A model generated the notes under the pieces. The model had not been told where the DNA came from and did no database searches. It was given only the letters and a program-made list of their open reading frames with translations. DNA of 64,000 bases, taken from positions 139,553,213-139,617,212 of the forward strand of contig NC_133174.1 of NCBI RefSeq assembly GCF_040802235.1. Reading direction: 5' to 3'. The stretch comes from Manis javanica (lineage: Eukaryota; Chordata; Mammalia; Pholidota; Manidae). Shown piece after piece: positions 30,263-42,090 of the stretch; position 1 is the stretch's first letter, and every line of letters starts with the position of its first letter. The translations under genes and the position numbers were made by a program.

Positions 30263-33200
30263 AAGACTTGAACAAAACACTAACAATTTCTAACAGCTCA
30301 AGTGTGCATCCCTAGAATGCCTTGAGCCTTGTGGGCCAGGTGGAAGGCGTCGGGAGGAGGAAAGCAGAGGAGAGGGCATGTGGGCAATGCAAGCAGGGCT
30401 TGGGGAGAGGAAGGGTGCCAGGGAGCTGGCGTCTCAGTGCTCACTGCAAGAGCAGGGGGGTCAGACTGGTGGGGTCAGCTGCAGCCAGGACTTCCAAATG
30501 GCCCACTGGGGTCACTGGTGGCCCCCTCACAGGGCTCCGTGTGGAGGGAGTGCAGGGAGCTTTCTCTCTCCCTCCCCAAACTCTGAGCCCCATGTCTGTG
30601 CCCCGAACCCCTAGCCCAGGCTGGCCACAGTGGGTGCTCCATGAACGTCAGCATCCTTGAATGACACCTACTATGTGCAGGCAAAGGGCTAGGAGCCGGG
30701 GATGCCATAGGGAACCACTCAGAGCTCCTGGTCACCAAAGGGAAATGGGCATCTCACCAGGAAAGAAGTGGTGGTTATGGGATGGTCACAAAAATCCAAC
30801 ACAGCAGAGCCAATCCCTGGCGGCGCCATCTTGGGCACACGGTTCACAACTGTGAGCCTCTGGCCCCTGACGCGTTCAGCAGGGTCGGCCAGGTGCCCCA
30901 CACGAGGCCTTGGAACACTCCTTCCACTTCCATGGGGCACTGCCCTGCCACCTGCTGCTCATCCTTCAGCATTTGGATTCAAGATCACTTGCCCAGAGGG
31001 CCTTCCCGGAGCCCCACCCCTGTTCACCCCAGTTCATTGTTTTCGAGTGTGGGAGTGAGATCTTCCCTTAACGTCTGTCCCCCCAAGGCCATCCTCTGGA
31101 TTCTGCAAATGCCCCAGGACCCAGTCTGGAACAAGCCCATTGGCAGCATAAGTGAAGGGAGGGCTTGTAAAGATCAAGCGCAGTGCAGTGTGGAGAGGCA
31201 CCCAGTGCAGCGTCTGCCACAAAGTGCTTCAGGTATTTCCTTGAAACCGTGAGATCTGAATGATGTGTCACTTCCAGAGAGCAGGCCAGCTCTAATCACT
31301 TCACCACTTGGCCATGGGGTTCAACTCCAGCCCTTCCTGGGCAACCCTGGCCTGAGGCACGGGACTTCCTAAGTTAGAACATGTTTCCATCAGCCAAACT
31401 GCTGACTGAGAACAGACCTTGACACCATTGGCCACCCTCCCAGCCCTCGAGCTGCACTTGCTGACGAAAGGCCAATTCCCAACCCTGAGACCTCAGGGCT
31501 CTGACATAGAAGCCACCAAAGTAGGGCTTTCTGGAAATGGCAACTTCAGGTGGCAGAGGGGTTAGCTGGGCTCTGAGGGGCCTTCAAGGGAGGCTCTCAG
31601 GCCAATGGGTGAGACAGAGGAGGCCCATGAGGTCACAGGCAGTGACTGAGGTGAGTCAGGACATCCCTGAAGAGGGTGCCTGGGGCAAGAAGGACTCTCA
31701 GTGTGAGGATCTCAGTCTGAGACCCCAAATGTGGGGCACAACTCAGCCCAAGGAAACAAGGACAACAGCAGCCAGCAGGAGGGCCCAATGCTGGGCTATT
31801 TGATTCTTTTGACAAAATATGTCCACTAGCTGCTCTGGGCTGCCTCTCTTCTGGCTGGGGCACTCAGGGACAGAAAGAGAAGGCAACCCTGCTTCTCACC
31901 ATTTCTCCACCCTCGAGGGCCCCTCAGAGACCCCATCACCTGCCCTCGCCTGGAACAGGGACTTGAAACTGCCCTTCAAGGCCTCGGGCAGGACCCAGGG
32001 CCCCAGAAGCTGCCCCTCCCAGTTCCTCCTTCCCAGGTGCTGCATGTTGGGGGCCCTGTCACCTTCTACATCTCGCTCAATCTTCAGGCAGTATGGTTTT
32101 GAGGAACATGTCATGCTTTACGCACCAGAGAAATGGTTTCCCTCCAACCATGCACCCTAACTTGGGTGAGAGTCAGGGGACGCCCACTCTGACATTTGTG
32201 GTTTGTCATGGGCACACGGTTTTTGAGGGCTCACTAATCCACATGGTTTTCTGGGCCTTCTCAGTGGCCACAATGGATGGAGGGAGCTACCTGGGACCTG
32301 CTGCTACATCTCATTTTCCTTTTGTCCTGGTGGCCTTCTAAAAAAAGTGGTCATTTAAATGGTGCTCTTTCTTTTTTATAATGTCACTGCTGTGCAACCC
32401 CATTACCCAAGCCCAGACACCTAGAACCACCATGGGACAGACACCAGAAGAGACGTGCAATTACCATCCCAAGTTCTGATATCAACAATGAGCATGCGAG
32501 AAGTCCGCAGCAGGCGGCTCACAGGCACACATCAAGCCCAGGCCCCGAGCCCTCCTGAGTCCACTCAGGCACATCCTCTGGCCCTCCGTCCTGCTCATGC
32601 TCTTTCCTCCCTTTCTCCTGGGGGCCAACGTTGGGGCCGCCTCACCGGGGTGGGAGTAGAGAGGTTGAAGCATATCCAGAGGAGACCATTCTAGGTGATG
32701 TTCGCCCGAGAGGAAAGGCATAAACTAGGGAGTCACTGACGAGTGGTGGCCTTGGGCCAATAAATTAGGAACAGGCTCAGATCTTACGCTACAAGGTTCT
32801 AGAACCACCATGCATCACAGCTCATTCATCTGAGGCCCACAAAGGACAGGCTCCTGCCTTGATCCCCACAGTAAGCTGGGGACAGAGTTCATCAAATACT
32901 TAGCTTGACTTGGAGTAGCACAGGGCTTGTTTATAAGGGGCAAAGTGACTTGTATGGATTTTCAGACCAAACTAAACCCCTGAAGCCAGGTCGGGTAGAA
33001 CAGCTCCCGTGCTGACATGTTGGTTTACCAGTAGCAACATCTGCCTGGGTGGCAGTGTCTGTCCAACAAATTACTTACGTTGAACTTACAAGGGGACTCT
33101 GTGCCTTTTGAGACAGGAGGCACTCCAGATTCCACTGGACTAAAGCCTATTTCTTGATGCACAGCCCTCCATTAGGGAAGGGTAGCTCAGCAGGCTGGGA

Positions 33201-34869
33201 ACTAGCCCTCAGCATGGGGTTTTCCTTGCAAATCCCATCTCCCATGTCACATGACTAGACCGCTGTTGCCATGGGGAATTGGTATTATACTGTGACCTTG
33301 ATTCTAAGCAGAAATGTACGTTGCCTTGACCATGATTACAGAGAACACGTTGTCTAGGCAACAGCATAGTTCCGAGAACAGGAAGGGCTAGATCATTCTT
33401 GGCTTTGACTGGAAGCCACACAGGGTTACCTTGTACCCAGTGGGGTCTCAGCTTTCTTCAAGGGCCTCTCAGCTTCGCGTCTGTGTGCATGACACAGAGA
33501 GACAGACAGACAGATGGAGAAGGAGGCAGGGATAGAGACAGAGACAGACAGAAAGGGGAGAACAGTAACACCCCTCTGCACACGTTGGGAAGTTTCGAGC
33601 CAAGACAATCTTCTTCAGCTATTGCTTGGAAGCGCCCTCTCCCATCTCTTACTAGGAGGCTGCTGGGGAGGGGAGCAGAGCTTCTGGGCTCCTTCCCATT
33701 CTCTGTCACCCAAGTTCCAGAGCTGCAGAGGCAGAGCACGGGGGGGGGGCCCCACCAGGCTCTGGGAAACACTGGCTTCCCCTAGAGGGTGCGTGGCACC
33801 ACCCACTCCAATCTCCCCCCGCGACACACAATCACGTATGCACACAAACTCCGGACGAGGGCAGGGCTGCCCCAAGACTAGCTTGTTGGGACATAAATCT
33901 GTTTCTTTCCCCAAATAAACCCTGGGTGCCCTCAGAGCTGGCTTCCCAGGCCAGCCATGAAAGCTGCCCTGATCTAGAAAGGAGACCACAGGGAGGAATC
34001 CCATGAGCCTGTGAGGCAGTTTCCAGCAGGGCACACTGAGCCACACTCAGCAGAGGCCGTATGCGGGGAAACGGCCTGTGCTTGCATTGCCTGACTTCCA
34101 GTCCAATGACTTCCTCAGCCCCATAGACCTGGGACCTTCCCTCTCACAGTCTGAGAAGAGCCCAGATAAGGAGCACATCCCCTGCCCCAGGTGGATGCAC
34201 CTGCTGATCAGGGACCCCGCCAGTTGCCCAGGCTGAAAGCCTCCCCACCATCCTCGACTCCTGTCCCTCAGCCACAAGCCCACCCCCAGGGCCAGTCCAT
34301 CAGGAACTCCTTGGTGGACCCCTAGCTCAGCCATCTGCCCCTCTCCAGGTACTCTGGCCCAGGCCCCATCCTCACTTGATTGATGATTGCATGCAGGAGG
34401 GTTACAGTAAATTCTTCTCAATGAATAAATAACTAAATAACTGAGCAGGAGTGAGAGAGATTGCCATGAGACAACTAGCAAGGAGAGGAGAAGACAGAGG
34501 GAACAAGGGAACAAATCACATGTTCTAGAAAAGTCCAGAGATGACATTGAATCCGCTCCAAATCCCAGCACCCAGAAATCCCCATCATCAACATGCCCCA
34601 GACTTAGGTGTGAAAAGACAGAAAGCTGGACAACTGCAGGAGTGGGTAGGTGAGATGGGACCATTTCCCCAGCAGGACTGTCCAGTTGAGTCAGGGAAAG
34701 AAGCCAAAGGCCACATTGTACCTAATTTCACTGACACAAACTGTCCAGAACAGGCCAGACCATAGCATCACAAACAGATCTGTGGGCGCCAGGGGCCGGA
34801 GGAAGACAGACCAAAACACACGCAAGGTTTCTAAGACTGGCCTTGTGTCCTACAGCAGGGCAGGTGTGG
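30263..34869. other. Intergenic, no gene seen
   Basis: GC-balanced, unique-looking DNA. A short ancient repeat lies near 30655-30760 (GAATGACACCTACTATGTGC type). Open frames of up to about 205 codons occur on both strands in overlapping sets and match no family I know, so I call no gene. A GACA-type microsatellite is listed separately. Confidence 0.45.
33491..33555. repeat. GACA/GAGA purine-pyrimidine microsatellite
   Basis: Imperfect repeats of GACAGA and GAGACAGA, for example GAGACAGACAGACAGATGG and GATAGAGACAGAGACAGACA. Confidence 0.85.
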
Positions 34870-35165
34870 ATCAGAATCGCTCTTCCATTTCTAAGGTCTT
34901 TGTTTCAGTCCGTCTTCCAGTCGACTCGCCTTTATTGTCCAGCGGCAATGTTTGCTTTCTGCTTCTAGAGGTGAGAGACACGCTGTGCGGACATGACATT
35001 CTTGGAGCAAGCTGTCTTTCCCTCAGAAGTTTGTAAACCTTGCCCTACTGTCTTCTGGCATTGAAGTCTAAAGCCAGCATGATTTTTCTCAGGAATGTTT
35101 TCTTCTCTTTGTTGTTCTCTTTTGCAGAAATTATACATTTTTTAGGAATTATCTGAGAGTACGTA
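34870..35165 (-). repeat. Old LINE-1-like fragment, antisense
   Basis: TTGTAAACCTTGCCCTACTG, TCTTCTGGCATTGAAGTCTA and AGCCAGCATGATTTTTCTCA resemble inverse old L1 sequence. The assignment is tentative. Confidence 0.4.
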
Positions 35166-37265
35166 AGCATGTTTCGCCACTCCCTTCCTGGCTCCGCGGG
35201 CGCCATCTTCTCCCCAGGGGTTTGTTTGGTTTTTGCCTGGAGTCCCCCATTGTGATGTGCTTCCCAGCTGCTCTTTGCTGCTGTCCCTTTCCCCTTCTTA
35301 GTAGTTTTGTAACTGTTGTCCCTGCCATTGTATGTACAGGACCCACACTGGGTTGTGAATGTGCTTGATTTTGCCAAGATGCCCACATTGTCTCCCACTT
35401 CTGACTGGGTCTCCACAGTGATGTTGCACCACTCCTGAGGCCCTCCGTTCTCAAGTTTCATTCATCTAACCAGAGATTTGTTTCCTATTTTTCTATGACT
35501 TTGTGGACTGTGACCCTGACTTTGAGGCCGTACGCTTTCTGCTCCAGTTCTGAGGGGGCACTGCTGGCCTCCCTGGCTCCCTACTCCTGTCCAGACATGG
35601 TGGCATTTGGCTGAAAAGCTTCCTAATTTGTGCTTTGGGGTCACTGCTGTTCCCAATGCTGTTTTTTTCTTTCAAGCTGTGTTTGAAGCAAGGCCAGCCC
35701 ATCAGTTTTCTGTATGACTGGAGAAGAAAAGAGCCCAAGGCCACGAAGGAATTTCTTTTCTTAAGTCAGTATCCTTTGCAGACAGCTAGGATTCAGGCAT
35801 GAGCACAGAGCCCTGAGCTCCACCAGCTCTCAGGTGAAGCCAGTCACTGGGGGACTCTAGACTGGGAGGCTGAAAAGCCTCTCCAAGCTAGGAAGGCCTG
35901 GCCCATCTGAGCTGAGGCCTGCCCTGTGGGGAAAATGGGGGGGCATCTCCGTCACCGAGCCCTGTTGTCTGCCGGGCAGCATTCTTGTTAGGTCGCATCC
36001 AGTGTGCCGGGTAAATGTCTCAATAAGCCTTTGGGACAGGTGTCGTGGCTGGGAGCCAGCACTCAGCTGGCTGCCTCTTGGGGACCTCCCGGGGCCCCTG
36101 CTTCTCTGGTCTCCCTACCAGGTGGGTGGCAGGTGGCATGGACCCCAGGGAAGGCTACTGGGGCTGAGCAAAGGCCATTGGGGTCTTGAGTTGCCTGACC
36201 TCCAGCGGAAGTTCCACCGGGAAGTTCCAACTGCAGTTGCCCTGCGTGTCCCGCCTTTTGATGAAGAAGCCCCTGTTCCTGATCTGGCCCGAGTGGCTGC
36301 TGACAGGTGGGCCTGGTTTCGGTTTTCCTTTTCTGGGGAAACAGCCCCATCTCGTGGCCTTGTGTGGGCATCAGCGCTCAAGCCCGCTGGCTGCCCCTCA
36401 CTTTGTGGGCACTTTATTTCGTCCCTGCCCCCCAGCCACCACCCCCCCCCCCCCCGTCTGCCACAAGTGCTTTCCTCCCCCACACATTCAGCTTGACCCT
36501 GGCCAGGGTCAGCATGCAGGGTGGGAGCCTGCTCCCCTCCCTGGGGTGGCCCAGCCTCCTCTGGCCCATGGCACCTGCTTACCTGGCTCTCGCCCAAGGT
36601 ACCACTGTCTGATGAACCCGAACCTGCCTGCCCACTGTTGGGTTTGGGGGAAACCTGATTTTCAGGGCCTGGAATCATTCTTCAGTTTCTTCTCTGCCCT
36701 GGAAGCCCACTAACGTCAAAGAGTCCCAGGAGAAGCTGCTCTCTGGTTCTGCAAGCTCCTTCCAGACCTTTTTAATGTACATGCTGGGGAACATCACCCC
36801 ATTCCAGCCTGGGGGTTACTTGGCATTTGGGTCTGTGAGCACAGGGCTTGCCGTGTCTTTCCTTCCAGGATCTGAAAGTATGCTGACGTTGGGAGATAAG
36901 GTCTCAAGGGTAGACATTGCTGTGTCCACCTCACATGGCTGGCACCCCCAGGGCACCCTGTGGTGTCGAACTTCAGCCTTGCTCCCAGTATGTCTTGGGG
37001 TAGGGAGACCAGAGATAACAACTCTCCCTCTCTACCTTCCTGTACTTTCCAAATGGACCGTGACCTGGCAGTGTAGTCACGGCAGGCACAGGATAAGCTT
37101 GCGTTGTTTTCCAGAACGATTTGATTCTGGTCTGAAAACTCCTGCTATTCTCACTCTTCTCCCCCGCAACGCATTTAGACTGTGCAGAACCCCCGTGTGC
37201 CATAAGGGAACGCATGCGGCCTGTGGACACCAGAATGACCACTTGACAGTGGCACTCTTGCCCTC
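35166..37265. other. Intergenic, no gene confirmed
   Basis: GC-rich with several overlapping open frames on both strands. A block near 36205-36306, between a CCTCCAG and an ACAG/GTGGGCC, has splice-like ends but no recognisable peptide. A C14 run lies at 36442-36455. Confidence 0.4.
36442..36455. repeat. Poly-C run
   Basis: Fourteen consecutive C following CCACCA. Length-unstable homopolymer. Confidence 0.9.
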
Positions 37266-37560
37266 CCCTTTTTTACTGAGATGAGGTTCACGTAACATAA
37301 AGTTAACCATTTGAAAATGAACAATTCAGCAGCATCAAGTGTATCCACAATATTGTGCAACCATCACCACTAGGTAGTAAATCATTCTTATCACCCAAAC
37401 AATGAAACCCCATAACCCTGAAGCACTCAGCCCCCAGCCCCCACCAGCCCCTGGCACCCACCGATCTGCTCTCTGACTCTCTGGATTTACCTATTCAGGA
37501 CATGTGACTTATTTCATAAGATGTGAAGATTTTTGTGCTGTCAGGTAACTGGACAGTCAC
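37266..37560 (-). repeat. Old LINE-1 3' UTR, antisense
   Basis: TTTTTACTGAGATGAGGTTC, CATAAAGTTAACCATTTGAA, AATATTGTGCAACCATCACC and CTGGATTTACCTATTCAGGA are the inverse landmarks of an L1M-age 3' end. Confidence 0.8.
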
Positions 37561-38685
37561 ACTCAGAGAGATGAAAGGCAGACTGTTTGCCACTTGGAGC
37601 CCAGAGGAGAGGAGGCTGCCATGTGGGGCCAGCGTGGGGGGATCCCTGGTTTCCTCAGGGTCCCTGTGCACTGGCTAATTTGGATGGTTTCCTAGGCTCT
37701 GGTCCTGGCCCCACACTGTGGGAGCCTGAGTAAAGGAGGGCTGGGAAGATGTTCACTCACCACGGAGAGAGGGGCCCTGATAAGGGAGGTAGCTCGGGTG
37801 GGGGCTCAGCAAACTGCCCGGGAAGGCAGAGGAGAGAGTCTTCAGTCATGACTTCAAAACTAGGTGAAGACAACTCTCGGGAAATATTATATTACAGCAC
37901 ATAAGTAATGGAATCGCCCAGTCTGTGGCCTTCCGGTCTGTGCCTGCTTTTTTCCCCTTAGCATAACCACTCCAGGAACCAAGGCCCCCTCCTCACGGCT
38001 GGGTCCCTCCTCCTCACGGCCCCCATGTGCGCAGCGGGAGTGGGCACCTGTGCGGGAAAGCTCAGCGACTCCTGACCCAAGATGCTGGATCGGAGAGCAG
38101 AGAAGTTTCTAGCTGTCAGCAGAAGCAGCCAGCAAGTCTGTGCCAGCCTGCCTCCTGCCACTCTACTCTTGCATGACCAGGGGCCAGCCCTTCCCTGCCC
38201 CCATCATCCCCACAGGGGCTCAGGCCCTTCCTCCTGCCGCACAGAACAGCCGATGGGAATGGTGTCCACTTGCCATTTCAGGCGGCAGCGTTGAGCTGCA
38301 CTTTTCTCAAGGTGCCCAATACCAGGACCGCTCACCAGCAAGCTTGCCAAGAGCACTTCCTGAGAGTCCTGGTCTTGCCAAGGTTGGTGGCCATGAGAAG
38401 AGGCGGAAAGATGGCAGGTCACCCTGCAGAAGGGACTAGCCAAGCACTGAGTGCGCATGGGAAGCTGACCCCTTCTTCAGTGGCTTGGCCCTAGTGAGAG
38501 TCCCCTGAGAGGTGAGAAGTTGCCTTCGAGGTGGTGGTGGGGCTCCATGGGGCGACCTCACTCAGCAGGACAGAGCCGGCCAGCCTGCTGGGGGCCAGAC
38601 CCAGGCAGTTTCCCTTTCCCCTGCCCTTTCCTAGGGCTCTCCTATGAGCAGCTTCCCCGGGACCCTTCCACGGCCCTTCCACGGG
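37561..38685. other. Intergenic, no gene seen
   Basis: GC-rich. No recognisable repeat or exon. Confidence 0.45.
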
Positions 38686-39100
38686 CAGGCAGAGCCTGTT
38701 TTACCACGCTCCTCTTTACTGGACTTTGCACAGCCTGCGGTTGGTACAGAGTGAAGGCTCGTGGCAACCCTGCATGGAGCAAGTCGGTCACCCTCTTCCC
38801 GACAGCATTTGCTTGCCTTGTGTCTCTATGTGACATCTTCAAAATAGTCCGCACTTTCTTGGTATTATTCTGTTTGTTAGGTGGCCTGTGATGAGTGCAA
38901 CTTGCTGAAAGCTCATATGATATTACCATTTTTCAGCAACAAAGTATTTTTTAAGTAAGGCATGTACATTGCCTTTTTAGAAGTAATGTCATTGCACACC
39001 TAATAGGCGAGAGTAGAGTACCCACATAACTTTTATATGCACTGGGAAACCAAAAAATTCATTTAATTCACTTTGTTGCAACATTCACTTTATGGCCACC
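38686..39100 (+). mobile_element. Tigger-like DNA transposon, internally deleted
   Basis: The left end begins CAGGCAGAGCCTGTTTTACC and runs into GAAGGCTCGTGGCAACCCTG, GACAGCATTTGCTTGCCTTG and GTGTCTCTATGTGACATCTT. The right part reads GTAAGGCATGTACATTGCCT, AAGTAATGTCATTGCACACC and TATGCACTGGGAAACCAAAA then CACTTTGTTGCAACATTCAC. These are the two ends of a Tigger1-type pogo element of the Tc1/mariner superfamily, joined near 38920 without the roughly 2-kb transposase region. It is a non-autonomous deletion derivative, and the final right terminus is lost or altered where the LINE-1 begins. Confidence 0.75.
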
Positions 39101-39104
39101 AGGA

Positions 39105-39795
39105 TAGTATGCAGGTTTCTCAACAAACTAAAAATAGAAATCCCACAGGATCAAGTAATACCACTTCAGAGAATTTATCTGAACAAAACAAAATCACTAA
39201 TTTGAAAATATATGTACACCCCTATGTTTATTGCTGCATTATTTACAATAGCCAAGATATGGAAGCAACCTAAGTGTCCGTCAGTAGATGAATGGGTAAA
39301 GAAGATGTGGTACATATACACAGTGGAATATTATTCAGCCATAAGAAGAAAACAAATCCTCCCATTTGCAACAACATGGATGGAGCTGGAGGGTATTATG
39401 CTCAGTGAAATAAGCCAGGTGGAGAAAGACAAATACCAAATGATTTCACTCATCTGTGGAGCATAAGAACAAAGAAAACTGAAGGAACAAAACAGCAGCA
39501 GAAGCACAGAACCCAAGAATGGACTAAGAGTTACCAAAGGGAAAGGGACTGGGGAGGATGGGAGGGAAGGGAGGGAAGGGGGAAAAAAAGAAAGGGGGCA
39601 TTACGATTAGTGTGTATAGTGTGGGGGGGCACGGGGAGGGCTGTGCAACACAGAGAAGACAAGTAGTGATTCTACAGCATCTTACTACACTGATGGACAG
39701 TGACTGTAATGGGGTATGTGGGGGGGACTTGATAATGGGGGGAATCTAGTAACCACAATGTTGCTCATGTGACTGTATATTAATGATACCAAAAA
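39105..39795 (+). mobile_element. 5'-truncated LINE-1, young-type 3' end
   Basis: ORF2 C-terminal region (YVHPYVYCCIIYNSQDMEA in one frame, then TPMFIAALFTIAKIWKQPKC, SVDEWVKKMWYIYT, EKDKYQMISLICGA) is followed by a G-rich 3' UTR and ATTAATGATACCAAAAAAAA. The 3' UTR matches the nested element at 7351-8300 closely, so both belong to one relatively young subfamily. Confidence 0.85.
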
Positions 39796-39799
39796 AAAT

Positions 39800-39879
39800 A
39801 AGTGGTGCATATACACAATGGGATATTACTCAGCCATAAAGAAGAATGAAATCTTGTCATTTGTGACAACATGGATGGT
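39800..39879 (+). repeat. Short LINE-1 ORF2 fragment, sense
   Basis: It encodes [20 protein letters not shown], the conserved ORF2 stretch, directly after the tail of the preceding element. It stops abruptly at 39879, where antisense LINE-1 sequence begins. Confidence 0.75.
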
Positions 39880-40500
39880 AGCTTTCCATGGTGGCTGCAA
39901 CAACTTCCATTCCCACCAACAGTGTGGGAGGGCTTCCTTTTCGCCACATTCTCTCCAACACTTGTTACTTTGTGACTTGGTGATATTAGCCATTATGACT
40001 GGTGTGACGTGTGATCTCACTGTGGTGATGAGTGATGTGGAGCATCTTTTTATATACCTGTTGGCCATCTGTGTGTCTTCTGTGGAGAAATGTCTATTTA
40101 AGTCCTTTGCCCTCTTTTTACTTATTTGTTTGTTTGTTATAGAGTTTTAGGAGTTCCTTATGTATTTTGGACATTAACCCTCATCAAATAAATGGTTTGA
40201 AAATATTTTCTCCCATTCCATAGGCTGCCTTTTCATTTTGTTGATGGTTTCCTGTACTGTGCAGAAGCTTTTTAGTTTGATATAATCCCACTTGTTTGTT
40301 TTCCTTGCCTGGGGAGATGTATCCAGAAAAAAAAATTGCTAATGCTGGTGTCCAAGAGTTTACTGCCTATATTTTCTTCTGGGAGTTTATTTAGGTCGCC
40401 AGTGCATTTCGAGTTCATTTTTGTGTATGGTACAAGACAGGGATCCAGTTTCATTCTTTTGCATGTAGCTGTCCAGTTTCCCAACACCATTTATTGAAAC
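39880..40500 (-). repeat. LINE-1 ORF2 fragment, antisense
   Basis: The minus strand encodes [34 protein letters not shown] and [20 protein letters not shown] in ORF2 order with stops and frameshifts. It meets the sense fragment head to head at about 39880. Confidence 0.82.
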
Positions 40501-41739
40501 GACTCCTTCATTGTCGTTACCATAACGGCAAGTTAGCACAAATGGCTGCTGTGATTACCAGGTGAACTTGCAATATACTAGGCTGGGCTATCTTGGGAAG
40601 CATCTGCCTGGCTACACTGACAAGGCTGTAGTTTCCTTCCAACTTGGCCTCCTTGGCAGATGGCCTCAGATGGGTGTGGTGGGTAGTTTAGTGGAATGCT
40701 TATCTAGAAGGGAAGCTGTCTGCTTTCTTTGCTGCACTTGTGGAGAGGACTGTGGGTGGGCAAGACCTTCAGTTTTCCCTAATACAGGCAGAGTCCATGG
40801 GAAATGGACCTAAGCGGGGGGATGTGCACGTGCAGCCCAGGCCAAGGACCAACATGTCCAGCTTCCCAGGCAGAGCTGGACCCGCAAAGGTACCTGGCCC
40901 CACCCTCCCCTCCTGGCCTCCTTGGGACAGCTACACCTTGCCCCACTTAAAGGACCCCTGCAGCAGGGCTGAGTCCTGTGGATGGCTAAAAACAAAGAGA
41001 TGAAAATTGGGAACCTTTGTAGACATGTATCCAAACTGAACAGATTATATACATTAATTATGTGCAGTTTTTTGTTCACCAATTATATCTCAATAAAGCT
41101 GGGGGGAAAGATAAAGTAAAATTAAGATTTAAATTTAATTTGAAATAATATAAAAAGAGAGGTGCCTGGAATGCCATCCAGGAGACAAGAAGTAAGGAGC
41201 AGGGCCAGAACAGAAACAAGTTAACAAACAATGGAAGAAAACCTCCTCGGTGGGCATGTCAAGCTCCAAACCAGATTGCTCGACCTGAGCACTGCCTGGC
41301 AAACATTCCCAAATTCCCAGGATAATGGGAACATCTTAGAAGCTTCCAAATGGAAGGAACCAGCCACAGCAGAAATGGATCTGAGGGGGCCAACTCCCCA
41401 GGCAGCTGGGGAAGCTGGCAGCTGGGGAAATGTCTGCAGGCCAGGGGGCCAGTGCACCCTATTCCTAGCCAGTCACTCACCCAGCAGGGAAAGGAGAGTG
41501 AGAATTCAGAAACCACCTCCTAGAAGAAAAGCTCCTGGGCCACATAGAGCAGAGGCCTCAGGAAAGAAGGAGACAAAAGGAAGCAGTGGTGGGCAGTCCC
41601 CTTACAAACTGAGCAGTTCAGGGTCAGTGGGTGGCAGCAGGGGGGCCAGCAGGCACTCTGCAAGCAGTAAGTGTACATTCGCGTATATTAAGCAATGAGG
41701 TAAAGCCCAGAGAACAGAGCTGGTGCACCTGTCATGGTG
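40501..41739. other. Intergenic with an old LINE tail
   Basis: No gene is supported. At about 41020-41095 the sequence TATGTGCAGTTTTTTGTTCA and CAATTATATCTCAATAAAGC is the typical tail of an old LINE-1 or similar element in sense. Confidence 0.5.
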
Positions 41740-42090
41740 CAGGTTCATTTTCCGTGTCAACTTGGCTAGGCTATGGTAACCAGTTTGTGCTCAAACAGTA
41801 GTCTAGATGTTACTGGAAAGGGACTTTTTAGATGATACTGACATTGAAATCGGTAGACTTTGAGTGAAGCAGATGAGCCTCCATCATGTGGGTGGGTCTC
41901 ATCCAGCTGCTTGAAGCCTTATGAGAGAAAGACCAAGGGCATTGAAGAGGAAGGAATTCAGCCCCTAGATGCCTTTGGACTCAAACTGCAACACTTTCCC
42001 AGGCCCACCTTTCAGATTTCGGACTTGCCAGCCGCCACAATCATATGAACCCATTCCTTATCTAAATATCCTACTGGCTGTTTCTCAGGC
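41740..42090 (+). repeat. Ancient LTR-like interspersed repeat
   Basis: GTGTCAACTTGGCTAGGCTA, AGACTTTGAGTGAAGCAGAT, GTGGGTGGGTCTCATCCAGC and TTTCGGACTTGCCAGCCGCC are landmarks of a common old mammalian repeat. I cannot fix the family. It looks like a solo LTR or DNA element, strongly diverged. Confidence 0.5.

Noticed and set aside
33491-33555. Regular repeats as a CRISPR-like array
   Set aside because: They are simple GACA/GAGA microsatellite units without spacers, in a mammalian nuclear context.
34047-34664. 205-codon minus-strand open frame
   Set aside because: No recognisable domain, no conserved-looking splice context, and overlapping frames on the other strand.
36115-36713. Overlapping open frames and a splice-like block at 36205-36306
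   Set aside because: Frames are open on both strands, which indicates composition. The short peptide has no known relative, and no partner exon is evident.
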